A stretch of DNA of 64,000 nt from Piscinibacter defluvii (lineage in GTDB: Bacteria > Pseudomonadota > Gammaproteobacteria > Burkholderiales > Burkholderiaceae_C). The notes beneath the pieces are model-generated. The model saw only the letters and a list, made by a program, of their open reading frames with translations. It had not been told where the DNA came from and did not search any database. Positions 23,817 through 32,575 of this stretch are shown piece after piece (position 1 is the first letter of the stretch; every line of letters starts with the position of its first letter). The position numbers were made by a program, and so were the translations under genes. The stretch covers positions 327,974 through 391,973 of the forward strand of contig NZ_RCHJ01000006.1 of NCBI RefSeq assembly GCF_004011805.1. Direction: 5' to 3'.

Positions 23817-24923
23817 ATGAGCAAGAAGACCCCGACGCCCGCCCCGCGCCGCCGCTTCCTCAAGACCGCCGCCGTCGGCGGTGCGCTGGCCGCGCCGATG
23901 GTCTCGCAGGCGCAGACCACTTCGTTGCGCTTCCAGAGCACCTGGCCGACCAAGGACATCTTCCACGAGTACGCGCTCGACTTCGCGAAGAAGGTCAACG
24001 ACATGGCCGGCGGCCGGCTGAAGATCGAGGTGCTGCCCGCCGGCGCGGTGGTGCCGGCGTTCCAGCTGCTCGAGGGCGTGGCCAAGGGCACGCTGGACGG
24101 CGGCCACGGCGTGGTGGCCTACCACTACGGCAAGAACTCGGCGCTGGCGCTGTGGGGTTCCGGCCCCGCCTTCGGCATGGACCCGAACATGCTGCTGGCG
24201 TGGCACTACTACGGCGGCGGCAAGGCGCTGCTGGACGAGATCTACAAGTCGATCAACGTCGACGTGGTGTCCTTCCTGTACGGCCCGATGCCGACCCAGC
24301 CCTTCGGCTGGTTCAAGAAGCCGATCGCCCGCGTCGAGGACGTGAAGGGCACCAAGTTCCGCACCGTCGGCCTGGCGGTGGACATGTACACCGACATGGG
24401 CGCGGCGGTGAACCCGCTGCCCGGCGGCGAGATCGTGCCGGCGCTGGACCGCGGCCTGATCGACGGCGCCGAGTTCAACAACGCCTCCAGCGACCGCCTG
24501 CTCGGCTTCCCCGACGTGGTGAAGAACTGCATGCTGCAGAGCTTCCACCAGAGCGGCGAGCAGTTCGAGATCCTGTTCAACAAGGGCAAGTACGACGCGC
24601 TGCCCGCCGAGCTCAAGGCGATGATCGACTACGCCGTGCAGGCCGCCAGCGCCGACATGAGCTGGAAGGCGATCCAGCGCAACTCGCAGGACTACATCGA
24701 GCTGAAGAAGGCCGGTGTCAACTTCTACAAGACGCCCGACGCCGTGCTGCGCGCCCAGCTCGCCGCCTGGGACAAGATCATGGAGAAGAAGGGCGGCGAG
24801 AACGCGCTGTTCAAGAAGGTGCTGGACAGCCAGCGCGCCTTCGCGCAGCGCGCCGGCTCGTGGCAGAACGACTACATGGTCGACTTCAAGATGGCCTACA
24901 ACCACTACTTCGGCAAGAAGTAG
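23817..24923 (+). CDS. TRAP transporter periplasmic solute-binding protein (DctP/TAKT type)
   Basis: A 368-residue protein with a twin-arginine signal (RRRFLKTAAVGGALAAP) and the TRAP binding-protein fold: LRFQSTWPTKDIFHEYALDF, MAGGRLKIEVLPAGAVVPAF, KGTKFRTVGLAVDMYTDMGA, LPGGEIVPALDRGLIDGAEF (the ligand region with the conserved Arg) and AWDKIMEKKGG. The subgroup resembles binding proteins for 2-oxoacids and other carboxylates; the true ligand is unknown. It is first gene of a three-gene transporter operon. Confidence 0.93.
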   Translation: MSKKTPTPAPRRRFLKTAAVGGALAAPMVSQAQTTSLRFQSTWPTKDIFHEYALDFAKKVNDMAGGRLKIEVLPAGAVVPAFQLLEGVAKGTLDGGHGVVAYHYGKNSALALWGSGPAFGMDPNMLLAWHYYGGGKALLDEIYKSINVDVVSFLYGPMPTQPFGWFKKPIARVEDVKGTKFRTVGLAVDMYTDMGAAVNPLPGGEIVPALDRGLIDGAEFNNASSDRLLGFPDVVKNCMLQSFHQSGEQFEILFNKGKYDALPAELKAMIDYAVQAASADMSWKAIQRNSQDYIELKKAGVNFYKTPDAVLRAQLAAWDKIMEKKGGENALFKKVLDSQRAFAQRAGSWQNDYMVDFKMAYNHYFGKK

Positions 24924-25002
24924 GAGGCGTCGCTCCAACACGGGGCCACCGGTCGACAATGCGGCCGGTGGCCTCTTCGTTTGAACGGCCCGGGGAAAGC
25001 GT

Positions 25003-25626
25003 ATGCAGAAACTCCTGCTGGCGGTCGACCGCCTGTCCACCTGGATCGGCCAGGCCTTCGCCTGGCTGATCGTGGCGCTCACCTTCCTGATCACCTACGA
25101 GGTGTTCTCGCGCTACGTGCTCAACGAGCCGCACGACTGGAACCTGAACGTCCAGATCATGCTGTACGGCACGCTGTTCATGATGGCCGGCGCCTACACG
25201 CTCTCGAAGAACGGCCATGTGCGCGGCGACGTGCTGTACGGCTTCTTCCGGCCGCGCACGCAGGCCACGATCGACCTGCTGCTGTACATCGTGTTCTTCC
25301 TGCCGGGCATCGTCGCGCTCACCTACGCGGGCTGGACCTACGCGAACGAGGCGCTCGCGATCCGCGAGAAGACCTTCTCCGCCACGCCGCTGCCGCTGTA
25401 CCCGTTCAAGTTCGTGATCCCGTTCGCCGGCGCGATGCTGCTGCTGCAGGGCATCGTCGAGATCGTGCGCTGCGCGACCTGCCTGCGTGACGGCGACTGG
25501 CCCTCGCGCGAACAGGACGTGGAGGAGGTCGACGTCGACAAGCTCAAGGAGATGGTGCACGTCAAGGACGAGGACATCGCCGCGCTGGACAAGTACGTCA
25601 CCCACGAAGCGGGGAGCAAGCCGTGA
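25003..25626 (+). CDS. TRAP transporter small permease (DctQ)
   Basis: A 207-residue protein with four transmembrane segments (AFAWLIVALTFLITYEVFSR; LYGTLFMMAGAYTLSKNGHV; LLLYIVFFLPGIVALTYAGW; a fourth near 140-155). The family signature EVFSRYVLNEPHDWN after helix 1 is present. The cytoplasmic C-terminal tail is longer than usual and acidic (EQDVEEVDVDKLKEMVHVKD). It overlaps the large permease start by 4 nt (GTGA). Confidence 0.92.
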   Translation: MQKLLLAVDRLSTWIGQAFAWLIVALTFLITYEVFSRYVLNEPHDWNLNVQIMLYGTLFMMAGAYTLSKNGHVRGDVLYGFFRPRTQATIDLLLYIVFFLPGIVALTYAGWTYANEALAIREKTFSATPLPLYPFKFVIPFAGAMLLLQGIVEIVRCATCLRDGDWPSREQDVEEVDVDKLKEMVHVKDEDIAALDKYVTHEAGSKP

Positions 25627-27623
25627 AGATCCGCAAGGAACTCTGGTTCGGCTTCATCATCATGGGGCTGATCATCGCCGGCACGGCGGTGATGCTGCTG
25701 TCGGCCGACAAGATCACCAACGGCCACATCGGCCTGATGATGCTGGCCCTGGTGGTGGTGGCCATCATGCTGGGCTTCCCGACCGCGTTCACGCTGATGG
25801 GCATGGGCATGCTCTTCACCTGGATCGCCTACGAGGAGGACACCACCAAGACGCTCGACCTGATGGTGCAGTCGGCCTTCAAGGTGATGAGCAACGACGT
25901 GCTCATCTCGATCCCGCTGTTCGTGTTCATGGGCTACCTTGTCGAGCGCGCGAACCTGATCGAGAAGCTGTTCCGCTCGCTGCACCTGATGCTGGCGCGC
26001 GTGCCGGGCTCGCTGGCGGTGGCCACGCTCTTCACCTGCGCGGTGTTCGCCACCGCCACCGGCATCGTCGGCGCGGTGGTCACGCTGATGGGCCTGCTCG
26101 CGCTGCCGCAGATGCTCAAGGGCGGCTACGACGTGCGGCTGTCGGCCGGCGCGATCACCGCCGGTGGCTGCCTGGGCATCCTGATCCCGCCCTCGGTGCT
26201 GCTGATCGTCTACGGCGCGACCGCCGGCGTCTCGGTGGTGCAGCTGTACGCCGGCGCGTTCTTCCCCGGCATCATGCTGGCCGGCCTGTACGTGTTGTAC
26301 GTGATCATCCTGGCCAAGCTGAAGCCGTCGCTGGCGCCGCCGCTGTCGGAGGAGGCGCGCTTCGTGCCGCTGCCGCCGCTGACGCAGCGCATCTCGGAGA
26401 CGGTGTCCAACCGCGCGCTGCCGGCCTTGCTGCTGGCACTGAAGGGCTCGCGCAACGCCGGCGTGCCGGCCGGCTACATCCTGCGCCAGCTCGGCATCGC
26501 GCTGCTGCCGGCGCTGGTGTTCGCGGCGGTGGCGGCGCTGTCCTATGTCGCCGCGACCAGCCCGAGCGAGGCGGTGGCCGCCAGGCAGAGCGGCGCGCTG
26601 GCCGAGCCCGGCGGCGGGGTCCAGGAGCCGCCGAGCACCGGCGGCCTGCAGGAGCCGCCCGGGGCCGGCGGCCTGCAGGAGCCGCCGGGCGCGGGTGGGG
26701 TGCAGGAGCCGCCCGGGGCCGGCGGGCTGAAGGAGCCGCCAGGCGCGTCCAGCGGGCTGAGCGAGCCGCCGGGTGCCACCGGCGCGGTGCAGGAGCCACC
26801 GGGCGCCGGCGGGCTGAAGGAGCCCGGTGCGGCCGGCGCCAGCGAGGCGGCCCCGGCGGCCGAGCGCAAGCCGGCCAGCCGCGGCTTCTGGATCGGCTTC
26901 GGCGTCGGCCTGGCTGCGCTGGTCGGCCTGTACGCGCTGCTCAGCTTCCAGCGCCTCGAGGTGTTCAAGATGCTGCTGGCGAGCTTCTTCCCGCTCGTCA
27001 TCCTGATCCTGGCGGTGCTCGGCTCGATCGTCTTCGGCCTGGCCACGCCGACCGAGGCGGCGGCGGTCGGTGCGTTCGGCGGCTTCGTGCTCGCCGCGGC
27101 CTACCGGCAGCTGAACCTGCAGATGGTCAAGGAATCGGTGTTCCTCACCGCCAAGACCAGCGCGATGGTGTGCTGGCTGTTCGTCGGCAGTGCGATCTTC
27201 TCGGCCGCCTTCGCGCTGCTGGGCGGGCAGGAGCTGGTCGAGCGCTGGGTCATGTCGATGAACCTCACGAAGACCCAGTTCCTCGTGCTCAGCCAGGTGA
27301 TCATCTTCATCCTCGGCTGGCCGCTGGAGTGGACGGAGATCATCGTCATCTTCATGCCGATCTTCATCCCGCTGCTGGACAACTTCGGCGTCGACCCGCT
27401 GTTCTTCGGCCTGCTCGTCGCGCTGAACCTGCAGACCGCCTTCCTCAGCCCGCCGGTGGCGATGGCGGCGTTCTACCTCAAGGGCGTGAGCCCGCCGCAC
27501 GTGACGCTGAACCAGATCTTCGCCGGCATGCTGCCCTTCATGGGCATCCAGGTGCTGGCGATCTTCCTGCTCTACATCTTCCCGGAGATCGGGATGTGGC
27601 TGCCGCAGGTGCTCTACAAGTAA
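25623..27623 (+). CDS. TRAP transporter large permease (DctM) with repeat insertion
   Basis: A 666-residue protein starting at GTG 25623. The DctM core is clear: VVVAIMLGFPTAFTLMGMGM, ISIPLFVFMGYLVERANLIE, ATGIVGAVVTLMGLLALP, AGGCLGILIPPSVLLIVYGA, FLILGW-like EWTEIIVIFMPIFIPLLDNF and TAFLSPPVAMAAFYLKGVSP. Between two membrane segments (residues about 326-405) is a hydrophilic insertion of eight degenerate nine-residue units, GG(L/V)(Q/K)EPPGA. Standard DctM proteins are about 430 residues; the Burkholderiales long type has a central extension, but this repeat is unusual. It completes the uptake system for the binding protein upstream. Confidence 0.92.
   Translation: MKIRKELWFGFIIMGLIIAGTAVMLLSADKITNGHIGLMMLALVVVAIMLGFPTAFTLMGMGMLFTWIAYEEDTTKTLDLMVQSAFKVMSNDVLISIPLFVFMGYLVERANLIEKLFRSLHLMLARVPGSLAVATLFTCAVFATATGIVGAVVTLMGLLALPQMLKGGYDVRLSAGAITAGGCLGILIPPSVLLIVYGATAGVSVVQLYAGAFFPGIMLAGLYVLYVIILAKLKPSLAPPLSEEARFVPLPPLTQRISETVSNRALPALLLALKGSRNAGVPAGYILRQLGIALLPALVFAAVAALSYVAATSPSEAVAARQSGALAEPGGGVQEPPSTGGLQEPPGAGGLQEPPGAGGVQEPPGAGGLKEPPGASSGLSEPPGATGAVQEPPGAGGLKEPGAAGASEAAPAAERKPASRGFWIGFGVGLAALVGLYALLSFQRLEVFKMLLASFFPLVILILAVLGSIVFGLATPTEAAAVGAFGGFVLAAAYRQLNLQMVKESVFLTAKTSAMVCWLFVGSAIFSAAFALLGGQELVERWVMSMNLTKTQFLVLSQVIIFILGWPLEWTEIIVIFMPIFIPLLDNFGVDPLFFGLLVALNLQTAFLSPPVAMAAFYLKGVSPPHVTLNQIFAGMLPFMGIQVLAIFLLYIFPEIGMWLPQVLYK
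26606..26836 (+). repeat. 27-bp tandem repeat inside the TRAP large permease gene
   Basis: About eight copies of a 27-bp unit coding GG(L/V)(Q/K)EPPGA. The third and fourth units are nearly identical in DNA, while the outer units (SSGLSEPPGA, TGAVQEPPGA) are degenerate. The reading frame is kept throughout, so copy number could change without breaking the gene. Confidence 0.85.
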
Positions 27624-27657
27624 GCGGCTGAGAAGGACGGCGCGCGAGAATGGGCCC

Positions 27658-29034
27658 ATGAACGCTCCCTCGCGCGCCCGGGTCGCGGCGCTGATCGCCG
27701 GCCTCGAAGCCGGCCTGCTGGAACGCAGCGCCGCGGCGCGGCTGGTGCTGCTGGCGGCGCTGGCCGGCGAGCATGTGCTGCTGATCGGCCCGCCGGGCAC
27801 CGCCAAGAGCGAGCTGGCGCGGCGCCTGCACCGCTGCTTCGCGGGCAGCCCGTTCTTCGAGCGGCTGCTCACGCGCTTCACCACGCCCGAGGAACTGTTC
27901 GGCCCGCTGTCGCTGAAGGCGCTGGAGGACGACCGCTACGAGCGCCTGGTCGACGGCTACCTGCCGCGCGCCGGCATCGCCTTCCTCGACGAGGTGTTCA
28001 AGGCCAACTCGGCGATCCTCAATGCCCTGCTGACGCTGCTCAACGAACGCGAGTTCGACAACGGCCCGACACGCGAGCGCACCCCGCTGGTCAGCGTGGT
28101 CGGCGCGAGCAACGAGGTGCCGGGCGAGGAGGCGCTGCTCGCCTTCTTCGACCGCTTCCTGGTGCGTGTGCCGGTCTCGGGGGTCGGCGAGGCGAGCTTC
28201 GGCGCGCTGCTGACGCTCGCGCCGGCCGCACCGCCGGCCGTCGAGCCGGTCTCGCCGCAGGAGCTGCGCGGCTGGCTGGCCGCGCGCGAGGCGGTGGTGC
28301 TGGGCCCGGACAGCATCGAGGCGCTGCACGCGCTGCGCCGGGCCGCGGCCGCCCAGGGCATCGTCGTGTCGGACCGGCGCTGGCGCCAGCTGGTCGGGCT
28401 GCTGCGCAGCGCCGCCTTCCTGGAGGGCCGCACGCAGGTCGAGCCGCTGGACCTGTGGCTGGTGCCCTACGTGATCGCGGCGCAGCCGGCGCAGGTGCCT
28501 GCGCTGCAGGACTGGTTCGTGCGCGAACCGGCGCAGGCCGAGCCGCAGGACGCGCCCTGGCTCACGCGCGCCGTCGAGGCCTTCGAGAAGCAGCTCGAGC
28601 TGGAGGCCACGCTCCCGGCCGACGACGGCGACGATGCGGCCGGCAAGCTCGCGCTGGCGCGCGCCGTCGGCGGCAGCGCCGAGGGCGGGCTGCTGCGCAT
28701 CGTCTCGGCCACGCTGGAGCAGCAGCTGCGGCGGCGCTGGAGCCCGGTGCATATCGCGGCCCGGCTCGCGCAGCTCGACGAACTCATCGGGCGTGCCGGC
28801 GCGCCGCTGCCCGGGCTGCGCGCAGCGCTCGCCGCGCTCGAGGCCGCGCTGGCGAAGCGCCTGTGGCTGCCGCCCGAGCTGGCACAGCAGCTGCGCGCCA
28901 ACCGACAGGCCACGCTGGCCACGCTCGAGGCGCTGCTCGATCGCCTGGCCGCGGTGCGCGCCGGCTTCGCGGCGCTGCCGCAGGATGAGCAGCTGCCGGC
29001 CACGGTGCCCGAGCCGGTCGCGCTGGGGGCATGA
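27658..29034 (+). CDS. ravA: RavA-type MoxR AAA+ ATPase
   Basis: A 458-residue protein. The N-terminal AAA+ module has Walker A GPPGTAKS (44-51), the MoxR/RavA signature LTRFTTPEELFGPLSLKALE, Walker B with FLDEVFKANSAILNALLTLL, and sensor region GASNEVPGEEALLAFFDRFL. It agrees with E. coli RavA in all these stretches. The C-terminal third is the less conserved helical part. RavA works with the VWA protein ViaA, linked in E. coli to acid stress and assembly of respiratory or Fe-S enzymes. It overlaps viaA by 4 nt (ATGA). Confidence 0.9.
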   Translation: MNAPSRARVAALIAGLEAGLLERSAAARLVLLAALAGEHVLLIGPPGTAKSELARRLHRCFAGSPFFERLLTRFTTPEELFGPLSLKALEDDRYERLVDGYLPRAGIAFLDEVFKANSAILNALLTLLNEREFDNGPTRERTPLVSVVGASNEVPGEEALLAFFDRFLVRVPVSGVGEASFGALLTLAPAAPPAVEPVSPQELRGWLAAREAVVLGPDSIEALHALRRAAAAQGIVVSDRRWRQLVGLLRSAAFLEGRTQVEPLDLWLVPYVIAAQPAQVPALQDWFVREPAQAEPQDAPWLTRAVEAFEKQLELEATLPADDGDDAAGKLALARAVGGSAEGGLLRIVSATLEQQLRRRWSPVHIAARLAQLDELIGRAGAPLPGLRAALAALEAALAKRLWLPPELAQQLRANRQATLATLEALLDRLAAVRAGFAALPQDEQLPATVPEPVALGA

Positions 29035-30521
29035 ACCTCGACGCGCCGTACGACCGGCTCGAGGCGCTGCCGCGCACGCTGTGGCTGCCGGCGCTGGTCT
29101 GCTCGGCAGGCCGCAGCGAGGCCCGGCTGGCGCAGCTGCGCCCCTGGGCCGAGGCGCTCGAGCGCGGCGAGCTGCCCGCGGCGGCGCTCGACTTCGCCGA
29201 CCCCGAGGCGCTCGCGCCGCTGCGCGCATGCATCGGCGCGCTCGGCCTGCCCGCGCTGGCGCGCGGTGTGCCGGCACTGGCCGAGCAGGTGCTGCGCACG
29301 CTGCTGTGGCACCTCGACCGCATCGTCGACCACCAGCCGGCGCTCTCGCGCGCCGAGGCCATCGCGCGCGCGGCCGGCGAGTTCCACGCCGAGTGGCAGG
29401 TGCAGACCAGCGGCTGGGAGGAGCAGCTCGCGCTGCTGCGCGACCTGGGCGACCTGGCCACGCTGCGCTGGGACGAGCTGCGCGGCCGGCTCGCCGCCCG
29501 CGAGTGGCAGGAGGCGCGCCGGCTGGCGGCGCTGCTCGAGCACCTGCAGCCGCTGGCCGCGCTGATCGAGCGGCTCGGGCGCAGCGAACACGCGCCCGAC
29601 GCCCCGCCGGCCGAGGCGCCGCACGCCAGCCCGGCGGCGCCGCGCGTGCCGCTGGCCGAACGCGTGACCCGGCTGCCCGACGCGCCGGGCGAGCTGCGCG
29701 GCATCCGCCACTCGGGCCGGCTCGAGCGCATGCTCGGCAGCGAGGCGATGCAGATCCGTCACCCGGTGCTGCACAAGCTGTGGCGCGCGCGCCTGGCCGA
29801 GAGCCGGCTGCTCACCTACGAGAGCGAGGCGCTGCTGGTGGAGCGGGTGCCGGACCCGTCGGGGCGCACGCCGGCCGCCGCGCGCGACGAGGCGCAGCCG
29901 CTGCAGCGCGGCCCGATGATCCTGGCGGTCGACACCTCGGGCTCGATGCGCGGCGCGCCGGAGAACATCGCCAAGGCGGCGGTGCTGCAGGCCTTGCGCG
30001 TGGCGCAGCGCGAGCGGCGCGGCTGCCTGCTGATCGCCTTCGGCGGACCGGGCGAGCTGGTCGAGCGCGAGCTGCGCGACGAGCGCGACCCGGCGGCCGG
30101 GCTCGACGCGCTGTTCGAACTGCTCGGGCAGTCGTTCGACGGCGGCACCGACGTGCAGGCGCCGATCGAGCGTGCCGTCGCGCGGGTGCACGAGGCACGC
30201 TGGCGCAGCGCCGACCTGCTGATCGTCAGCGACGGCGAGTTCGGCTGCACCCCGGCCACGCTGGCCGCGCTGGACGACGCGCGCCGCACGCTCGGCCTGC
30301 GCGTGCAGGGCATCCTGGTCGGCGACCGCGAGACGCTCGGCCTGCTCGACAGCTGCGACGAGGTGTTCTGGCTGCGCGACTGGCGCCGCTACGGCGATGC
30401 GGTGCCGCAGCGCGAGGCCTTCGTGCCGGTGCACACCGCGAGCCTGACGGCACTGTACTTCCCGAACGCGCTGCGCCCGCACGCCGCCGCCACCGCGGCC
30501 CGGCGCCCCGGCAAGCCGTGA
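29031..30521 (+). CDS. viaA: ViaA-type VWA domain protein
   Basis: A 496-residue protein. The N-terminal 290 residues are helical. The C-terminal von Willebrand A domain has the MIDAS motif MILAVDTSGSMRGAPENIAK, the second metal loop SFDGGTDVQAPIERAV and SADLLIVSDGEFG. This is the layout of E. coli ViaA (483 residues), partner of RavA. Start and stop overlap with ravA show a two-gene operon. It probably delivers substrates to the RavA ATPase. Confidence 0.9.
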   Translation: MNLDAPYDRLEALPRTLWLPALVCSAGRSEARLAQLRPWAEALERGELPAAALDFADPEALAPLRACIGALGLPALARGVPALAEQVLRTLLWHLDRIVDHQPALSRAEAIARAAGEFHAEWQVQTSGWEEQLALLRDLGDLATLRWDELRGRLAAREWQEARRLAALLEHLQPLAALIERLGRSEHAPDAPPAEAPHASPAAPRVPLAERVTRLPDAPGELRGIRHSGRLERMLGSEAMQIRHPVLHKLWRARLAESRLLTYESEALLVERVPDPSGRTPAAARDEAQPLQRGPMILAVDTSGSMRGAPENIAKAAVLQALRVAQRERRGCLLIAFGGPGELVERELRDERDPAAGLDALFELLGQSFDGGTDVQAPIERAVARVHEARWRSADLLIVSDGEFGCTPATLAALDDARRTLGLRVQGILVGDRETLGLLDSCDEVFWLRDWRRYGDAVPQREAFVPVHTASLTALYFPNALRPHAAATAARRPGKP

Positions 30522-30640
30522 CCAGATGCTGCGCGGCCCGGGCCGCGCAGCCGGCGGCGACACAGTTCGACACGCGGGGTGACGCCGCTCGGGCATCGTT
30601 CGTGCCGCTGCGGCGCACGGCGCCGCACAGGGAGGCAGTC

Positions 30641-32575
30641 ATGCGGCAGAAGAACCACCCCGTCCCGATGTCGTTGCGGATGCTGTTTGCGGCCGCCGGC
30701 TCGGCGACCTTGCTCGCCGCCTGCGGCGGCGGAGAGTCGTCCTCGCCACCCACCGGCGGGCCCCCGGCACCTGCGCCCGCACCCGCGCCGGCACCCGCAC
30801 CCGCACCCGCACCCGCACCCGCACCCGCACCCGCACCCGCACCCGCACCCGCACCCGCACCTGCGCCTGCGCCTGCGCCTGCGCCTGCGCCTGCGCCTGC
30901 GCCGGCGCCTGCACCGGCTCCTGCGCCCGCACCTGCGCCCGCACCTGCCCCGGCTCCTGCGCCGGCCCCCGCGCCCGGCCCGCTGAGCGTGCGCGACGCC
31001 TACCGCCTCGCGGACCAGGCCAGCTTCGGGGCCACCGAGCCGCTGATCGCCGAGATCCGCGCCCAGGGGGCCGCGCCCTGGATCGCCGGTCAGATGAACC
31101 TGTCCGCCTCGCGCTACACGCTGGGCAACGGCGATGCGATCCACAAGAACACCCAGGCCACCGGCTTCTGCGACCTGCCGGCCTACGCCGGCGCGAACTG
31201 CTGGCGCGACTGGTACTCGAGCCAGCCGCTGGTGTGGGACTTCTACCGCAACGCCACGCAGAACGCCGACCAGCTGCGCCAGCGCGTGGCCTTCGCGCTG
31301 CAGCAGATCCTGGTCGTCAACAACCTCGAGGTCGAGGGCACCTACGGCCTGCGCAACTACCACAACGCCTTCCTCGACAACGCGTTCGGCAACTACCGCC
31401 AGGTGCTGAAGAAGGTGGCGCTGTCGCCGGTGATGGGCGACTTCCTGAACAACGCCAACAACGACAAGGCGGCGCCGAACGAGAACTTCGCGCGCGAGCT
31501 GCTGCAGCTGTTCTCGCTCGGCACCTGCCTGCTCAATGCCGACGGCAGCCTGCAGGGCGGCCGCTGCGCGCCGACCTACAACAACGACACGGTGCGCGCC
31601 TATGCCTATGCGCTGACCGGCTGGACCTATCCGGCCGGCGGCGCCACCTCCTGGGGCTGCTGGCCCAGCGGCACCAACTGCCAGTACTACGGCGGCGACA
31701 TGGTGCCCGCGGCGGCCTACCACGACAGCGCCGCGCGCACGCTGCTGGCGGGCGTCTCGGTGCCGGCCAACAACACGGCGCCGCAGGCGCTCGAGAAGGT
31801 GCTCGACAGCCTGATGCAGCACCCCAACATCGGCCCGTTCGTCGGCAAGCAGCTGATCCAGCACCTGGTGTCGAGCAACCCGAGCCCGGCCTACGTGCAG
31901 CGCGTGGCGGCGGTGTTCAACGCCGGCCGCTACACGAGCGGCGGCCAGCTCTTCGGCAGCGGCCAGCGCGGCGACCTGGCCGCCACCGTGGCCGCGGTGC
32001 TGCTGGACGCCGAGGCACGCGGCGACACGCCGGCACGCCGCGCCGGCAAGCTGCGCGAGCCGGTGCTGACCTTCACCGCCGTGCTGCGCGCGCTGAACGG
32101 CCGCAGCGACGGCGAGGCGCTCGCCTGGTGGTGGGGCGAAACGCTGCGCCAGCATGTGTTCCGGCCGCCCTCGGTGTTCAACTTCTACCCGCCCGACTAC
32201 CCGATCCCGGGCAGCACGCTGGTGGGCCCGAGCTTCGGCATCCACAACGCCAACTCGGCGCTCGAGCGGCTGAACTTCCTGACCTACCTGCTGTGGTGGG
32301 GCGGCTCGACGGCCACGGCGGGCGTGCCCGGCGCCTTCGGCACCTCGATCAACACCCAGCCCTTCGAGGCCGACGCCGACGACCCCGGCAAGCTGGTCGA
32401 CCGGCTCTCGGTGCTGGCCACCGGCGCCGCGCTGCCGGCCGGCACGCGCAACGCGATCGTCACCGCGGTGCAGGCCTTCACGCAGGCCAACAACGGCGCC
32501 ACCTGGCGCACCGAGCGCGTGCGCCAGGCGGTCTACCTGGTGTTCGCCACCCCTGCCTTCCAGGTGCAGCGATGA
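30641..32575 (+). CDS. DUF1800 lipoprotein with (Pro-Ala)n linker
   Basis: A 644-residue protein with a lipoprotein signal (LRMLFAAAGSATLLAAC, lipobox LAAC) and a Gly/Ser stretch. A run of about 36 Pro-Ala dipeptides follows (residues about 41-112), which should form a stiff, extended spacer. From residue about 118 the DUF1800 domain begins: YRLADQASFGATEPLIAEIR, RQRVAFALQQILVVNN, APNENFARELLQLFSLGTCL, HPNIGPFVGKQLIQHLVSS and HVFRPPSVFNFYPPDYP. DUF1800 is of unknown function and is usually paired with DUF1501, as here (ATGA overlap). Confidence 0.9.
   Translation: MRQKNHPVPMSLRMLFAAAGSATLLAACGGGESSSPPTGGPPAPAPAPAPAPAPAPAPAPAPAPAPAPAPAPAPAPAPAPAPAPAPAPAPAPAPAPAPAPAPAPAPAPAPAPGPLSVRDAYRLADQASFGATEPLIAEIRAQGAAPWIAGQMNLSASRYTLGNGDAIHKNTQATGFCDLPAYAGANCWRDWYSSQPLVWDFYRNATQNADQLRQRVAFALQQILVVNNLEVEGTYGLRNYHNAFLDNAFGNYRQVLKKVALSPVMGDFLNNANNDKAAPNENFARELLQLFSLGTCLLNADGSLQGGRCAPTYNNDTVRAYAYALTGWTYPAGGATSWGCWPSGTNCQYYGGDMVPAAAYHDSAARTLLAGVSVPANNTAPQALEKVLDSLMQHPNIGPFVGKQLIQHLVSSNPSPAYVQRVAAVFNAGRYTSGGQLFGSGQRGDLAATVAAVLLDAEARGDTPARRAGKLREPVLTFTAVLRALNGRSDGEALAWWWGETLRQHVFRPPSVFNFYPPDYPIPGSTLVGPSFGIHNANSALERLNFLTYLLWWGGSTATAGVPGAFGTSINTQPFEADADDPGKLVDRLSVLATGAALPAGTRNAIVTAVQAFTQANNGATWRTERVRQAVYLVFATPAFQVQR
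30762..30978 (+). repeat. Hexanucleotide repeat tract coding (Pro-Ala)n
   Basis: The Pro-Ala linker is coded by homogenised hexamer blocks: eleven perfect copies of CCCGCA at 30794-30859, then seven perfect copies of CCTGCG at 30860-30901, flanked by mixed codons. Perfect six-base units are prone to slippage but always keep the frame, so linker length may vary between cells or strains. Confidence 0.9.

Noticed and set aside
26606..26836. Regular repeats in the TRAP permease gene seen as a possible CRISPR array
   Set aside because: The units are contiguous without unique spacers and code for an in-frame peptide repeat.
30641..31000. Long Pro-Ala run considered as non-coding or a frame error
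   Set aside because: A lipoprotein signal precedes it and the DUF1800 domain follows in the same frame.
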